Position numbers and translations under genes: made by a program. 64,000 nt of DNA from Hybos culiciformis (Eukaryota; Arthropoda; Insecta; Diptera; Hybotidae). The notes beneath the pieces were generated by a model that saw only the letters and a list, made by a program, of their open reading frames with translations, was not told the DNA's origin and made no database searches. Shown here piece after piece: positions 24,196-37,327 of this stretch. Positions within the stretch are counted from its first letter, which is position 1, and the number at the start of each line of letters is the position of its first letter. The stretch lies in assembly GCA_964007475.1 (NCBI GenBank), contig OZ023273.1:132736732-132800731 (forward strand). Direction: 5' to 3'.

Positions 24196-27100
24196 TATTA
24201 AAACACCCTATATTAAAACTACTACTGTATTAAAACACCCTTCACACCTTTACTGCCTTACTACGCAAAAAAGGCGTAACTCTATTTTAATAGTTTAGGA
24301 AGTATTCAAGTTTTTCCTGTTTTTATTTTGGAACATTTATGTGCAGATATGCTCAATGTTGTTTTTAGAATTTTAAGGCATTTAACGCTGGAAAGTAATT
24401 TTTTTCAAAATACAGATATGATCAAAAAAAATTCCTTAGTTCCAAATATGCAGTTATCTCGAATGTTGAAATAAAAAATTTACATTTATACCCTTCTTGC
24501 TTAGTAAGGCAGTATGCAGAATAAAATGTTTGAATAAAAGTTCCCGCAAAATAAAATAAAATAAAAATTAGAAAATTTTTTTTGCCTCCATCATAAATTC
24601 ATAATTTAATATTGTTGGAAATTTTTTTCGCAAGAAATTAAATTATTTATTTTGATTTTATTTCTACGTAATTATTTTACAAATGGTGTGCATGATTGTA
24701 TCTTCTCATATAATAAAACTTGGGAAAACATCTTGTATTTATTTCTACAAAATTCAATTTTAAAGTCAATGCATGGAATTGACAAGTAAAATTTTGATAA
24801 AAATAAACTGAAAAAATACTGAAAAAAAAATTGATGTTGAAAGTTCACTGATTCAGCATATAATAGTCAGAAGATTGATTAAAATAATTTATGATTTTCC
24901 ATCTTAGTCTAAAATCCAATTAAAAATTTTTAAAAACATACCGTTGTAGATGTTTATCTACTTCAGTATGTTATACAAACCATTAAAGTTAAATAAATTT
25001 TAGTAATTCATACTTTAACTCTTTTAAGTTCACATCAAAATTAAATATTATTCTTTAATGGTTCAAACATAAAAGATAATCGATTCATTTCTGACATTGC
25101 TAATTTAGTGAAAACTATGGAAATGTGGATTAAACTGATTAAATACGCAATACTAAAAAATAATTATAGCACACATTTATTTATTAATTCAATTACAATC
25201 ATCCAATCATAAAATAAAGCAATTAAATTTTCTTTAAATATTTTGATAATATTACAGCTTCTAAAATTGAAAGATATATAAAATATTAATGAACATTATG
25301 ATGTTAGATATCAAAATTATGCTGCATTTTTTTGTCATGTTGGTTGTCATAAAAATAAAATCTTATTACTTTCATTTTTTTTTTTTTTATTTTTCATACG
25401 AAAATACTCATCATGCTGTAAAATCACAGCAATGATAATAATAGCTTTCATAATCATGAAAGTATATGTATATTGTATCCATATACATTAATACCTGAAG
25501 AAATTTTCATATATTTCTTTAGGTACCGATTACGACTTTGCTTCTGAACTTTCTGGTACGAAGTAGAAGGTTATCAAAAAAAAAAAAAAGATGTTGTGTT
25601 CAAAGTTAAAATGATAGGTGAAGATTTCGACTTTATTTCGAAGCCAAATGGGGGTTTTCGGGTGCTCCCGTGTTATTGAAAATATTATTCGATCGCAACT
25701 TACCCGCAAAAACCGTGAAAATGATAATTTCAAAATAAAATTAATACTTCACAAATGCTTTTTTTATGAAAAGGCTTTCGAATTCGGCCCTGTCCGTCCT
25801 TTATATCAGATTGCAAAAATTATAAATTAAACACAGATGGGTTCAAATAAAAACTATATTTTTACTCGAATTTCGAGTAATTAAATTACAAATAAAGTGG
25901 AAGTTTTATTTTATTTTTCCAGGTTTTATATTCTTTTTTTTTTATTCATAATGAATTTCACTTCCTTTTCATAAATTCTCACCATTATTCTCTTTGGGTT
26001 CATATCAACATGGGTTCGTTAAAAGTGTTATTGTTTTAAATTTGCATTATATAAAAACTAATTTACGTATGTACCTAAACTAATTGTAAGTGTGTTTTGG
26101 GGTATTATAGTTAAGAGGTTGTTGACATCATTCCTGGCCATTAAATGTTTTTTTTGAAAGTTTTTCATAAAAACATGAGTATAATTTTTGCGATTTTTTT
26201 TTTCTGTATGTTTGAAGAACTTTTATTCTGATTTAGTTTTTAACATAAAATAAGTGATGAAATGTATACATAATACATAATGTTTCTTACAGTTTATACT
26301 TACAAAATTTTTAACAACTTATTAATCTAAAGTCTAAAGAATACTTTGTTTCCTTTTTGTTCAATTATAAATAATTAAACCTAATGCTAGATAATGATGC
26401 CTTTATAGAACAGGGAGATTAGAAAATTGAATCTAAGATTTAATATATACAACTCAAATTAATAGAATTTGTACTATAAAATATTAAAGAAAATTCATTT
26501 TTAAAGAAAATTTAATTGATTAATTGTAGGTTTCTGATAATAAAAAAAAATAAAAAAAAATAGTTCAACAACTAGATTGAAGACAGATAACTAAAGGCAT
26601 ATTTTTAATGGTTTAATTGTGAACATTTCGTTTCCTAAAATTATGAAAGATTAAATTTATTCTTTTTTTTGATATATGAAATAATTTTAAAATAATTTTG
26701 ATAATCTAAAAAAAAAAAATCTAAAATAAAAGCCAAGCCAAAACTCAAGAAATGCGGTGAAATTAAAACAGAGAAGTAAATGCATTTTTAATAATTTTTT
26801 TTATTAAAATTAAAAAATTATTTTATAACAATATCAGTTCCAAATATTCATAATTTTTTATTTTGAAAGTTTTTACTTAACTTTTAATTTATAATTGAAA
26901 GAAAGGAAACTTTTTAATACTACGATAATATTATACTTAAAATAATTTTTCATTTAAAAACAAAAAATAAACACTTCCAGAATTTTTAATAATATTTTTT
27001 ATACTTTCAAGAAAAAAGTCTTATAAGGAACCGGAAGAAAAATATAAGATTTTCCTTTTGTCCATTTTTAAGTTAATTCTTTTATTTTGTTTATTTATTT

Positions 27101-27922
27101 GAATTCTTTTAAGCTTTATGTCAAAGAAAAAAGAAAACTACAGTTTTCTTTTTTAATATTTCAAAAATAATTTAAAAATAAATATTAAAACGCTGTTAAA
27201 TTGAAAAATATAATAAATATTATAGCAGTCATATATTTTGAAATATCAAACTCTTTTAAATTTAAACATTAACAAAAAATTAATCATCCTTCAAATCTGT
27301 TCGCTTTAAGCCCGCGAAAAAAACAATTTGTATAATTTTTTTATATAAAAGTTCTTGGCTTAGGTCCATCATTTCCAATCAAATTCGATCTCGACTAGCA
27401 CGCGAAAACCGGCAAAAATTATAAATGAAAAATAAGATTCACCCCCCGCAAATCTGAACGTTACTTATCCACGAAAATGACAACCAAATCGTCGAAAACC
27501 GCAAAAAAAACAAAATTTAATGTTTTACGGTAGATTTTTAATTATTTTAATAATTTTCATGAAATGATTTATATTATAAAAATTTATTAATATTGTTAAT
27601 AACCATTGGAGTCAAATGTTTAACCCGACCTAACATTTATGTACATTTCGAATAAATATTAAAATTTTATATGTATAAAATTTCATATAAAACTTAAAAT
27701 TTAATTATGATAAAATTGAACAACCTACAACAACCAAATTTAAAAAAAAAACTATTATTTAATTTTATTTACTGCAAACTAAACTATGATGAATCTTTTC
27801 AATGTTTGGAAAAAAATTAAGAAAACCTATGAATAAATTTGACAAATTAATAATACTGACACATTTGATCCAGAAAGAATTAAAAGAAGCAATTAGGGTT
27901 GAAATGAATTAAATCTGCTGAT
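24196..27922. other. Intergenic, old repeat debris
   Basis: No supported gene. A trio of TATTAAAAC phrases lies at 24196-24237. Around 25620-25730 and again at 27360-27510 there are phrases like CCCGCAAAAACCGTGAAAAT and ACGCGAAAACCGGCAAAAAT that look like diverged copies of one repeat, but I could not fix any boundaries. Confidence 0.45.
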
Positions 27923-27925
27923 TAA

Positions 27926-28316
27926 CTTGCCATTTACACAGGATGTTTTCGAAGATTAAAATCAAGATTTTTTTTGACTGTCTGGACTAAAAATTTTGCT
28001 TGAAATATTAATTAATTTCTGTCAAAAAAAAACATGGAAAAAAAATTTTTTAAAATAGAAATATCAAAGATAAAAAAATAAATAAATGAACCACTAAAAA
28101 GGAAAAAAATATTTTTGCTTTATTTTTTTTTTTTGATATATAAATTTAAAATTAAAATCAAAATTTAAATAGTTTTATTAAGAAAAATATTTTAATCCAA
28201 ACTAAAATCTAGATTTCAATCTGGACAGTGAAAAATTATTTCGGAGATTTTTACGAAAATACATTAAAAAAAAATCTTAATTTTAATCTTCCAAAACATC
28301 CTGTGTAAATGGCAGG
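27926..28316. mobile_element. MITE with ~50-bp TIRs, TAA flanks
   Basis: A 391-bp element whose left end (from 27926, CTTGCCATTTACACAGGATG) and right end (to 28316) are inverted copies over about 50 bp with a few differences. TAA flanks both sides (27923-27925 and 28317-28319), a possible 3-bp target duplication of PIF/Harbinger type. The interior is A+T-rich with no open frame. Confidence 0.8.
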
Positions 28317-28319
28317 TAA

Positions 28320-30393
28320 ACGAAGTCATTAACAAATAATACAATCAATCTTAAACAAATGCAAAATTCGTTTTTTTATAATTATATTAAAACTACACGA
28401 TTCAGTTTTAATCTAATTATAAAAAAAAATATTAGAACGAAAAAACTATTGGCTATTAAATAATAATTAAAAATGTTTGCTGTGAACACTTTTGCTTTGC
28501 CTTATATTTTCAGGGTTGTTATATGGAATAATTTCCAAAAAAACTATTGTAGTAGTAAGCTAATATCCAATGTAGAGGAATCATTGGAAATTGGTGTCTT
28601 GGGATATATATTTGTATTTATACAAATAATATATTTACATTTTTTGTACCATTGAAATCTTTAAATTTCCCTGTACTTCGGAAAATTCGCATGAAAAAAC
28701 TGATATATTGAAATTGATATTTCACATATTCAGATTTCACAAACACACGATAGTATACCTTAACATTTTTAATTTTTTAATATCAACGGATATGTTTATT
28801 GTTAAAATCGATTAAATTCTTGAATATACAATTTTCACAATTATTTATAACCGATTGCATTCTATTCTACGCTAAAAATAGGAAAAATTAGCAAAGTTTA
28901 AGTTATGGTATTCCGAGTTGTGCCGTATTTTTACCGTGCAGAAATTATTTCGGTTCTCACTTCAAAAAAAAGTATATTTTAAAAAACTTAAATAAATATA
29001 TTCCAAATAAATAAAGTATATAACTTTATAAAAATGTCTATCAACTGACCAATAAACATTTTTATATTATGCGGACAAAAGAAGAAGATTGCATTTTGAT
29101 TGCTTTTTGTTCTGGTTTTGTTTATTAAAATTTCTATAATTTAAATAAAATTTGTTTTAAAAGTTTTGAAATTAAACTTTGATTACAATATGATGACGAA
29201 AAAATTTTTTACCCCATAAAAACTACAGAAAAAAAAAATTATATTTATTAGTGCTGAAACTATAGATATTACCCAAACAAGAAGAAACATAATTTTTTTT
29301 TTGTACACAAAGGGATCAGGCATTTAATGCAGTTGCACAAATACCATCCAAGTCCGATTGCACAAAATACCATCCGAATACGATTGCTTGGTACGAATTA
29401 CTTTGTTTTTTTTTCATCAGAATAAAATTAATTGTTATTTCAAATATTTTGATCTCTTCGTTTAAGCAGGGGTACTTGAATGCCATAAATTAGATCGTCA
29501 TATTTTCTGCTGTCAAATTCAAAAGAAAAATTTTAATAAGAAATACAAAATAAAAATTAAAAAAAAAATGTAATTTTAATTTTAGATAGAACTATAATAT
29601 AAGAAATTGTACATTATTGTATATCTTATTCGCCTGGCATTCTTCTTGCTATTAAATCGAGATAAATTCAAAAACAAACAAAAAAAGGAAATACATTTTT
29701 TTCCACAATAAAAAACAAAAAAAAAAAAAAACGAACATCGTTAAAGTAAAATTTATAAACGGAGAAACTTGAAAGGATGAAAACATTTTTTTTGTTTTTT
29801 TGTTACATGTTACACATAATTTGAAATTTATCTTTTCTTTTGCAAATAAGTTTGTATATAAGTAAGAAATTTTTTTCTCTGTACATATATGAATGGTGTT
29901 GCGGTTTAAAAATTTTCCAAAAAAAAAGAAATATTTTGTTCTATAAATTTTAAAAGGCAGAGAACAAACTATTGCTATATATCGTATATTTGGTTTTTTT
30001 TTTGTCTTTAAATGGTTCGTTAAAATTTAGAAATAAGAGTTGATGGACCCAACCCGTAAGGAATTTGAAATGAAAATAAACACAAATACATAATATGTAT
30101 ATGTTCTGTAATATACATTCCTAAACATATTATATTAAACTATACAAATTTAGGGTACGTTAAGGATAGAAAAAAATAGCAAATATTTTTTTCTAAAAGC
30201 TCAACTGGAAAAATCCGGTTTTAAATGTAATGCAAACATTTTTATGTGGTTGTGTGAAAGTAATTAAGCAAAATTACCTTGAAGTTAAAGTTAAATTATG
30301 GCATTCAAAAATGTTTGACTTCCTGGATTTATTGGACTTCTTGCATTCTATTTTTTGCGACATAAAGCACAAAACAGAGTTCTGGTTGTATAC
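28320..30393. other. Intergenic
   Basis: No firm gene. ATG at 28473 opens a 60-codon frame with somewhat mixed codons, but it has no recognisable motif. An imperfect tandem of about 25 bp at 29331-29390 repeats GATTGCACAAAATACCATCC. Confidence 0.5.
29331..29390 (+). repeat. Imperfect ~25-bp tandem repeat
   Basis: About two and a half units containing TTGCACAAAATACCATCC. No associated element ends were found. Confidence 0.7.
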
Positions 30394-30402
30394 GCACAAC
30401 TA

Positions 30403-30778
30403 GAGACTCTGTTTCTCTCCTGTGACATTTCTCGTCGAGACAAGACTTCTCGACCAAATTGCTTCGAGATCTCAAGAAATCTCGAGAAATGTATTTTTAT
30501 TTTAAAAATATATAGTGAACCAAATTTCTTTAACCGTCGTCAAAATTAAATTAAAATATCCTGAAAATTAGAACAATTTAAATAATGATTTTCTTTTTCA
30601 TCACCAGTAAACCGTACTACGTACTAGATTTAAGATATTTTTGAAAATAATTTTACAAAAATTCGTTAAAACCAAATTTTTTTGTATGCTGGTCTCGGCG
30701 AGAAGAAGCATCATTTCTCGACGAGACGATATTAAAAAAATGACATTCTCGCGAGAAATCTCGAGACAGAGGCTCGAT
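30403..30778. mobile_element. hAT-like MITE, 8-9 bp target duplication
   Basis: A 376-bp insertion bounded by GCACAACTA at 30394-30402 and 30779-30787. The ends are imperfect inverted repeats: the left begins GAGACTCTGTTTCTC, and the right, read inverted, has GAGCCTCTGTCTCGAG. Subterminal palindromes built on TCTCGAGA and CTCGTCGAGA occur near both ends. No coding capacity. The superfamily is inferred from the duplication length. Confidence 0.8.
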
Positions 30779-30787
30779 GCACAACTA

Positions 30788-32397
30788 TGTCTTTTCAGAA
30801 TTTTTATAAATTCTTCATAAACCTGAAATATAAAACATTACAATTCAATAACAATGTCTCGATGAAAAATTATCAAAACATGTAAATTGCGTCTTTATGA
30901 ACTAAACGCCGAATCTATAGACATCAAATCTACTACCTTAGAGTAAATATTGTCAGGGATTGTTCCATATATATGTGAATACTGTTTGACTCGATTTCGA
31001 CGCTTTACAAACCTTTATTACATAAAATTGACTGTCATATACTCTCTAATATAAAATTTAGCTCGTACTATATATTGTTTAAATTATAATGTTTAAATTT
31101 CCATCAAAAATAACTATTATATTTTCACATTCAGTTAGTTGGAAATTTTTATAAGAATTTTTTGTTTTAGTTAGTCTTTCAGTCTCTTTTATTTCAATTA
31201 TCATTTTCCAAACAGCTTAAAAAACTAATGATGTTTTTTTTTTTTTAATTTATTGCTTTTCTGAAATATGCTGAAATATTTACCCAGAATTATGATTTAT
31301 TAAGGTATATAAACTGTGAATGTAACAAAAAATATTATTATCGCTTGTATAAATATTTTCCATCGAAATAAAAACTTTAAAATAAACCGTGTGGTATGAT
31401 GGCATCTGCAAATACTAAATCGAATTCTTAAATAGAGACTTTCATTATGAAACTCACAAATCTTTATTGTATTATTTAAGAAAATTTTAGAAGCCCAGAA
31501 TATGGTTGTGTTTTAAAAATTAGATTTTGACGTATGTAAAAATTTATAAAATCATCTTTAAAATATTAAACAATTTAATTATTTTAGATAAATTCGTCAA
31601 TAAAAGTTACATAAAATAATTTTATGGTTTCTAATCTCAATATTTTATTATTCTATAAAATGTTGACTTGGCTAGAACGAATCAACTAAGTAAATAAATG
31701 CTAACTATTTTGTTTTTCAATATATTTTGTTCTCGTACCCATCCATAGTAACGAGAATATTAATATCTTAAATTCACATAGGTACTTAAATTTAAAGACA
31801 ACTTCCGCATTGATATTTCTTTATAAGGTCTAATAAATATTTTAATCTCGTCTTCAATCTCATTAAAAAATCAATTAGAAATTATTTAAAAAAAATTAAT
31901 TACAATCTATTTATTAACTATGTTGTGATAGGCAAATAAGAGAATTTAAAATTTATAATTCGATAAGTTTGATGGTTTGAAGTAAAAAACTTTCTTTGTA
32001 AGTATACGTCAAAAAATAATAACAGCAAAATTAGTAAACTTGAAGTCTAATAATTCAACGTCTCCTTATCTAGAATAATACGAATGCAGAAAATGAAACT
32101 AACAAAAAAGCATTAATGTTTTCAAGATACCATGCCGCTTTAATAGAAAGTTATCCTTTTGTGTAATAACTATAGCATTGGGGTGGAAATTTGATGTTCA
32201 TTTTTACTCTGCGGTTTAATTTTAATAGTTATAAAATAATATTGCAAAAAAAAAAAAGAATACTAGGGAAAACAAAGTCATATCATGTTGCCTCTTTTTA
32301 TTTTATAAATATAGACAGCTTAAAATGTATTCTTAACTGAAAGTTTTTTTTAAGAAGGTAACGTAATATTCCGCCAATGCTTTTATTACTTTACAGC
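30788..32397. other. Intergenic, nothing recognised
   Basis: A+T-rich sequence without coding-like frames or repeat boundaries I can support. Confidence 0.5.
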
Positions 32398-32455
32398 CAC
32401 AAAAGGATATAGTTGTTATATATAGTTTGTATATAATAACTATATCTTTTTGTGT
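32398..32455. repeat. 27-bp-arm hairpin
   Basis: The arms CACAAAAGGATATAGTTGTT(...) and its near-complement face each other with a loop of about 4 nt. The two arm differences are both G-for-A, so in a + strand transcript they would be G-U pairs. It could be a small MITE or a hairpin RNA. A related phrase (CCTTTTGTGTAATAACTATA) lies at about 32156-32175. Confidence 0.75.
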
Positions 32456-33757
32456 GAAAGGAATCCTTTAAGTACTTTATTCATATACTAAATACACTTT
32501 GCTTACACTTTTTTTTCTCATTATCCGTATTTTTTGTTATTTAGCAAAAACTTACTGGAAAAGATGCATTTGAAGGTTTTTTTTAACTTTCAATTGATCA
32601 ATTTATTTCATAGTGCATACCATACATAAATAATTTTGTTATTAAGTTAGTTAAACAAAAATTACAAAATATAAACGATACTAGCAGAATAAGAAAACAA
32701 CGATGCAAGCAGAACAACTGACAACAAATTCAGGGAAAATATACGTATATTTTATTTAAGATAATAAGAAACTTAAAAACTGAAATCTAATTCTAACCTG
32801 AAATAAAAACTACTACTATAAGTATGCTGAATAATTTCAATTAAATTACGAAAAATACTTCATATCAGACAGAAAGAATATAGAAATGTAATACTTAAAT
32901 TTTCTTTTTAAGAATAAATAAATATAAAATAGAAAAATATTAAATAACAAAAACTTTATTTATTGTTAAAAAAAAACTTCCCTAGCTATTAGAAAGAATA
33001 TACAGTTGAAGTACAATGTACTTTAAAATCATAATAGTGCGAATGAACTTATGTTTCTGTCATACTTATATAACATAATGTAAATATGCATATTAATTTA
33101 AAGCAAAACAATTTCTTTTGCGCTTTTCAAATTTTTCTTTTATAATTTTCCTTTTGTATGTACAAAAAAAGTAAATAATCACTGCTTGAATAATATTCAC
33201 CTGAATTTCTAGTTTCTAGTATACATATAAAGATAATATATACATTATAATGATAAAAAATATTTTATGCAATTGTATATTTTATAAAAGTGTTTTTTTT
33301 TACTAGAAAATATTGAAAATAAAATAGCCGTGGACTGAATCGTGTCTTATGTTTGAGCAAAAAGTTTGATTTAATTTCAAACAAAAAAAATCGTTTTGTA
33401 TTAAAAAATTATATAAATCTAATTTTTGCATCCTGCATATCTTTAATTTTATATACACTATACCTAACTCTAACATACGAATATATCTAAAAAGACCTAC
33501 AGGTATATAATAAGAAAATGAAGAAAGAATATATCATGTAACTATTGATTTGAAATAAGTTTATTACTTCGCCAATGGTTACTAGCAATATTTTATGGCA
33601 ATTTTTTTTCAAATATGTTATTAAATAAAGTTGCTTTTGAAGTTTTTGTGCTTGAAAAACAAGCGTACTTGTACCTGAAAATATGGCTTCCATGCTAACT
33701 TTTTTAACTTTAAAACTGAAAAAAAAATTATGTTGAATGGATATGAACTGCATTTAA

Positions 33758-33826
33758 TTTCAATCTCTTACATAAATTTTATTTTCCTTTCATTTTGAAT
33801 AAAAATAATGGATTCTTAAAGTAAAA
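33758..33826 (+). repeat. Dispersed repeat, copy 1 (partner at 47044)
   Basis: A block from TTTCAATCTCT through TTTTGAATAAAAATAATRG to AGTAAAA, shared with 47044-47117 in the same orientation. Confidence 0.65.
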
Positions 33827-35072
33827 CATTACGTAATGTATTTATTCGTTCCTTTCTTTTATTATAAGTACGAATAAACGTTCATTTAGCTTAAGTGGCA
33901 GGTAAAATGTTTTTGTTTCTACAATAAAGTGAATACGCTATTATAAATTTTAATATTCAATTAAATGGAAATTAAAATAAAAATATTAATTATAACCAGC
34001 TTTCTTGTTCCATAGTAACCACAATTCGCTCTACACTTTAACAATTTGTTTCAATAATATTCTTCACATTTCTTATATATTTTTAAATAATGACGAACTC
34101 AATTTTATGTCTACATAAGTAAGAACAGAATTTAATTTTCAGCTTATTTATTCTTTTTCTTTAAATAAGAAACTAGATTTATAAAAATTCACTCAAAAAA
34201 CGTTTTTATGAAATTATTACTAAATTATTATTTTAAATTATAAATCCTTTTTTTTTTATAACATAAACAACATTATATACTATTTGTTAATTTTTTTTCA
34301 AGTACACAAACTGTGCATACGAATTAAATTAATAATTTACAATGTAAATAATAATAGTGAAAGTAAATAACATTAGGCTTTTGACACTATGAAAATAAAT
34401 TAAAAGAAAAAAGTTACACATAGAAAAGTATCGACAAAAAAAAAGTAAATGCGATGCGACAGAGTTTTTGTTTTTAAAATTCATATTATAATGAAAAACA
34501 AATTGCATAGTCCTGGAAACTGAAAATATAATGATTTGTAAACATTTATCAACATTATGACATGCGCTTTTTTTAGCACAATAACTTTGACATTATTGTG
34601 AACAAAAAAAAGTTTCGAAAAAACTTATTAAAAAATTTATTAAGTTTTTATATTCAATGGTTTATTAAATTTAACCCAGAAAACATGTTTTTAATAATAA
34701 AAAAAAATAATTTAAATCTAGCAAAAAAAAAAGTATGGTACCAATGTTTAACAGAAAGGCACAGATACATAAAGACCGAACTGTGGTTCATTTTTCGAAA
34801 AGGGACATAAATTCAATGATTAGAAACCACTACTAGAAAGTTTGTAAACTAAATTGTTCATAGCTAATATTGTTTGATAAAAAAATTATAACTTAACATA
34901 TATTTATCATATATTCGTTTGGCAATAAATTCAAATAAATAAGAAAACACCGGGTACTATCTTCCTGAATCAAAAAAATAAAATCTATCATTCGTTTGCA
35001 CTGTAAATGTTCTCTTCATCCAAAAAATATACTTGAAAACTTTCTTTATAAGAACATTTTCTAGCTCTACCA

Positions 35073-35497
35073 TTAACCATGAAACCTTTTCCAAATACAT
35101 ATTTAAACATTACAATTTTCTCAATAAAAAAATTATTCATATGCTAATAGTGCTTTTCTCTCCAGTTTTTTTGCGGTTATAAAAAGTAAATCAAACTCTA
35201 GTTATTACAAAAAAAAAAATCTTCTCATCTATTTTTTAACTTTTATATTTAAAAATATATCCTTAAGCTAAATTTAATTTTATCCGGTTTTCTGCATTAA
35301 TTGTATAGAACCCAAACTTTTAAAATATGAAAAAAAAAAAATGACCTAAAAAGAAATAAACTGAAATCTAATGATTCTTTTATGCGTAAATGATTTTATG
35401 GAAAAAGTTTTCAAGTTTTCTCATTATCAGGTAACATTTGAAATTATCGGCTTAATTTAATAATGTTCAAATTTAGGAATAATCTACTAAAATAAAG
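35073..35497 (+). repeat. ~430-bp dispersed repeat, copy 1 (partner at 59524)
   Basis: The blocks ACCATGAAAC, AAAAATTATTCATA, TAACTTTTATTTAAAAATAT-like, TGATTCTTTTATG and GATTTTATGGAAAAAGTTTT occur in the same order in both copies. By eye they look about 80% identical with small indels. No TIRs, tail or open frame were found. It could be an unclassified transposon fragment or an old segmental duplication. Confidence 0.75.
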
Positions 35498-36525
35498 GGT
35501 ACAGAGAAATTTAATCGAATATTTAAATACCGGGTTGTCAGATGTTCAGCACAAAAAATAGAACATGACATGCGCTTATTTAGCACAATATATTTTTTCT
35601 ATTTTTAAAACATGCATTTTTCTTTTAATACCGAAATAAAATGCGATTCTTTGTTCGTAATATTTAATTATCTATTTATTTTTAATTTTTATTATATTTT
35701 TACTCTTACTCCAAAAATTTTATTTTCTTTTAATTTTATTTATTCATTTTTTATTATATTTTGTTTATTTAATAGATATAATATAAATGGTTTCTTTTTT
35801 TTCTTTTAAAGGCTATAAATTGTTATAATATCTCAGTTAAATTACTATACCTACCTGTATGTAAATCATTTGCACTACAAAACACAAATTGTGTTCTATA
35901 AACAAACATTATGGAGATTATATATCATATACTTATACATAGGTGTATATTTATTATGAACAAACTAGTGAAATGAAAAATAATTGCAGCATAACGCATT
36001 TATAGCTTAATAAACTATCTCTAAAGAATAAATTTATGCCTTTCATTTTATCCATATAAAAAAGATTTTTCTTACTCTGCACTTGAAGAATATAAGGAAT
36101 TCATCCTCTTCGAAGCCGAGTAAAATATGATTATTATGAGTAATATACGCAGTTCTAAATTAAATTTTCTGAGGAGCTATTTCATAATTAAAAAAAAAAT
36201 TTCAAAGATTTTGTAAAAATAGTTTTTTGTCTGTTCTCTGACTCTCACATTTCTGTAATTTTTTTATAAAAGAAAATTATAAAATTTGCTTCTTCTTGTG
36301 CTTCAAAATTTAAAACTTCAAAATCGTGTTTTTCAAATTTTCTCCTTTGCTTGAAATCTGTCGTTTATAATTGTTCTCAAAAATAAATAAAAAGTTGCAT
36401 GACAAAGATGAAGTATTGAAATCATCAACCCAACTCAAAACTCTTTTATTAAAAATCGAAAAGATAATGTACAATAATAGATTTTAGAATATTTTATATT
36501 AAAGCGAAACTGAAGTATTATGTAT

Positions 36526-36593
36526 TACCATTGATTAAGAATACATAGATTCTTAGCTGAAGCTAAGAATCTATGTATTCTCAATCAATGGTA
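36526..36593. repeat. 68-bp near-perfect hairpin, 33-bp arms
   Basis: The arms 36526-36558 and 36561-36593 (TACCATTGATTAAGAATACA... and its complement) pair with one mismatch and a 2-nt GA centre. It lies 48 bp before the 8-bp duplication of a hAT element. It is a candidate cruciform or recent palindromic duplication. The loop is too short for a typical microRNA precursor. Confidence 0.9.
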
Positions 36594-36648
36594 TTACAAA
36601 GTAAATAAAGTAAGAAATAAGTTTGTGTGTTGAAAAATATATGAGTAC

Positions 36649-37319
36649 CAGGGACGACTCGTGACAACAGTAAGTGCCCAGGCACTTATTGGTTTAGGAG
36701 CCTATTCGTCAGACAAACAAACAAACATTGAGTTTTAATATATAGATTTGATTAAAATGACTACAAATTAGAATTTAATTTTGGTCAAAAACCAAAAGAA
36801 TGCAAATCAAAAACATAATTTTTTAGGAAAAAACAATTTCCTCTCCTTTTTAAAACAATAACAAATATCAATAATACCTTACTAAGCAATTTTTTGTTGC
36901 TTTTAATACAACAATATGCAACAGAACAAAATGTAATACAACTTTTTTTATTTTCTCTCTTTTTTAAAACACCAACAAATAAATTTCAATATTTCCTACT
37001 GAGCAATTTTTTTGTTGCTTTTAATTCAACAATATGCAAAGCACAAAAAATCACATCAAATTTTCTTCTTTGTTTTATTTCTTATAAGAAAAATTCTCTC
37101 TTTTAAAACAATAACAAATAAATTTCAATATCGCCTATAAGCAAGCAATTATTTTGTTGCCTTTAATGCTACACAAAAAGGATTATGAAAAAGCATTTCT
37201 TATGTTGTTATATTTGCATATGCAAAAATATATAATAGTTAGAATAAAATATAAGCAATGAGGAGGAAGAGAAGCACCCAGGCAATGCCTGGGTTGCTTA
37301 GTACTACCAGCCGTCCCTG
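36649..37319. mobile_element. hAT MITE with perfect 8-bp duplication
   Basis: A 671-bp element with ends CAGGGACGRCTSGT in inverted orientation. ATGAGTAC is duplicated exactly at 36641-36648 and 37320-37327. The CAGGG ends and 8-bp duplication fit the hAT superfamily well. Subterminal GCCCAGGCA/TGCCTGGG palindromes lie near each end. The interior has three diverged units of about 125 bp (starting near 36850, 36965 and 37100) that share TTTAAAACA, AGCAATTTTTTGTTGCTTTT and AACAATATGCAA. No transposase. Confidence 0.92.
36850..37175 (+). repeat. Three ~125-bp tandem units inside hAT MITE
   Basis: The shared order is TTTAAAACA, ACAAATA, CAATA, GCAATTTTTTGTTGC, TTTTAAT and CAACAATATGCAA. The units are diverged, so this internal amplification is older than the target duplication looks. 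Confidence 0.75.
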
Positions 37320-37327
37320 ATGAGTAC

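Larger units (their letters stand above)
32456..36525. other. Intergenic with dispersed repeats
   Basis: No supported gene. Contains dispersed segments at 33758-33826 and 35073-35497, and two copies of a GACATGCGCTT...TTAGCACAATA phrase (34557-34583 and 35567-35590). Confidence 0.5.

Noticed and set aside
25618..25830. 70-codon frame with G+C-richer codons
   Set aside because: It looks like a diverged repeat shared in part with 27360-27510 and shows no protein family motif.
28473..28655. 60-codon frame starting at ATG with somewhat mixed codons
   Set aside because: No motif, no clear splice partner and no nearby gene context. It could be an orphan exon but cannot be supported.
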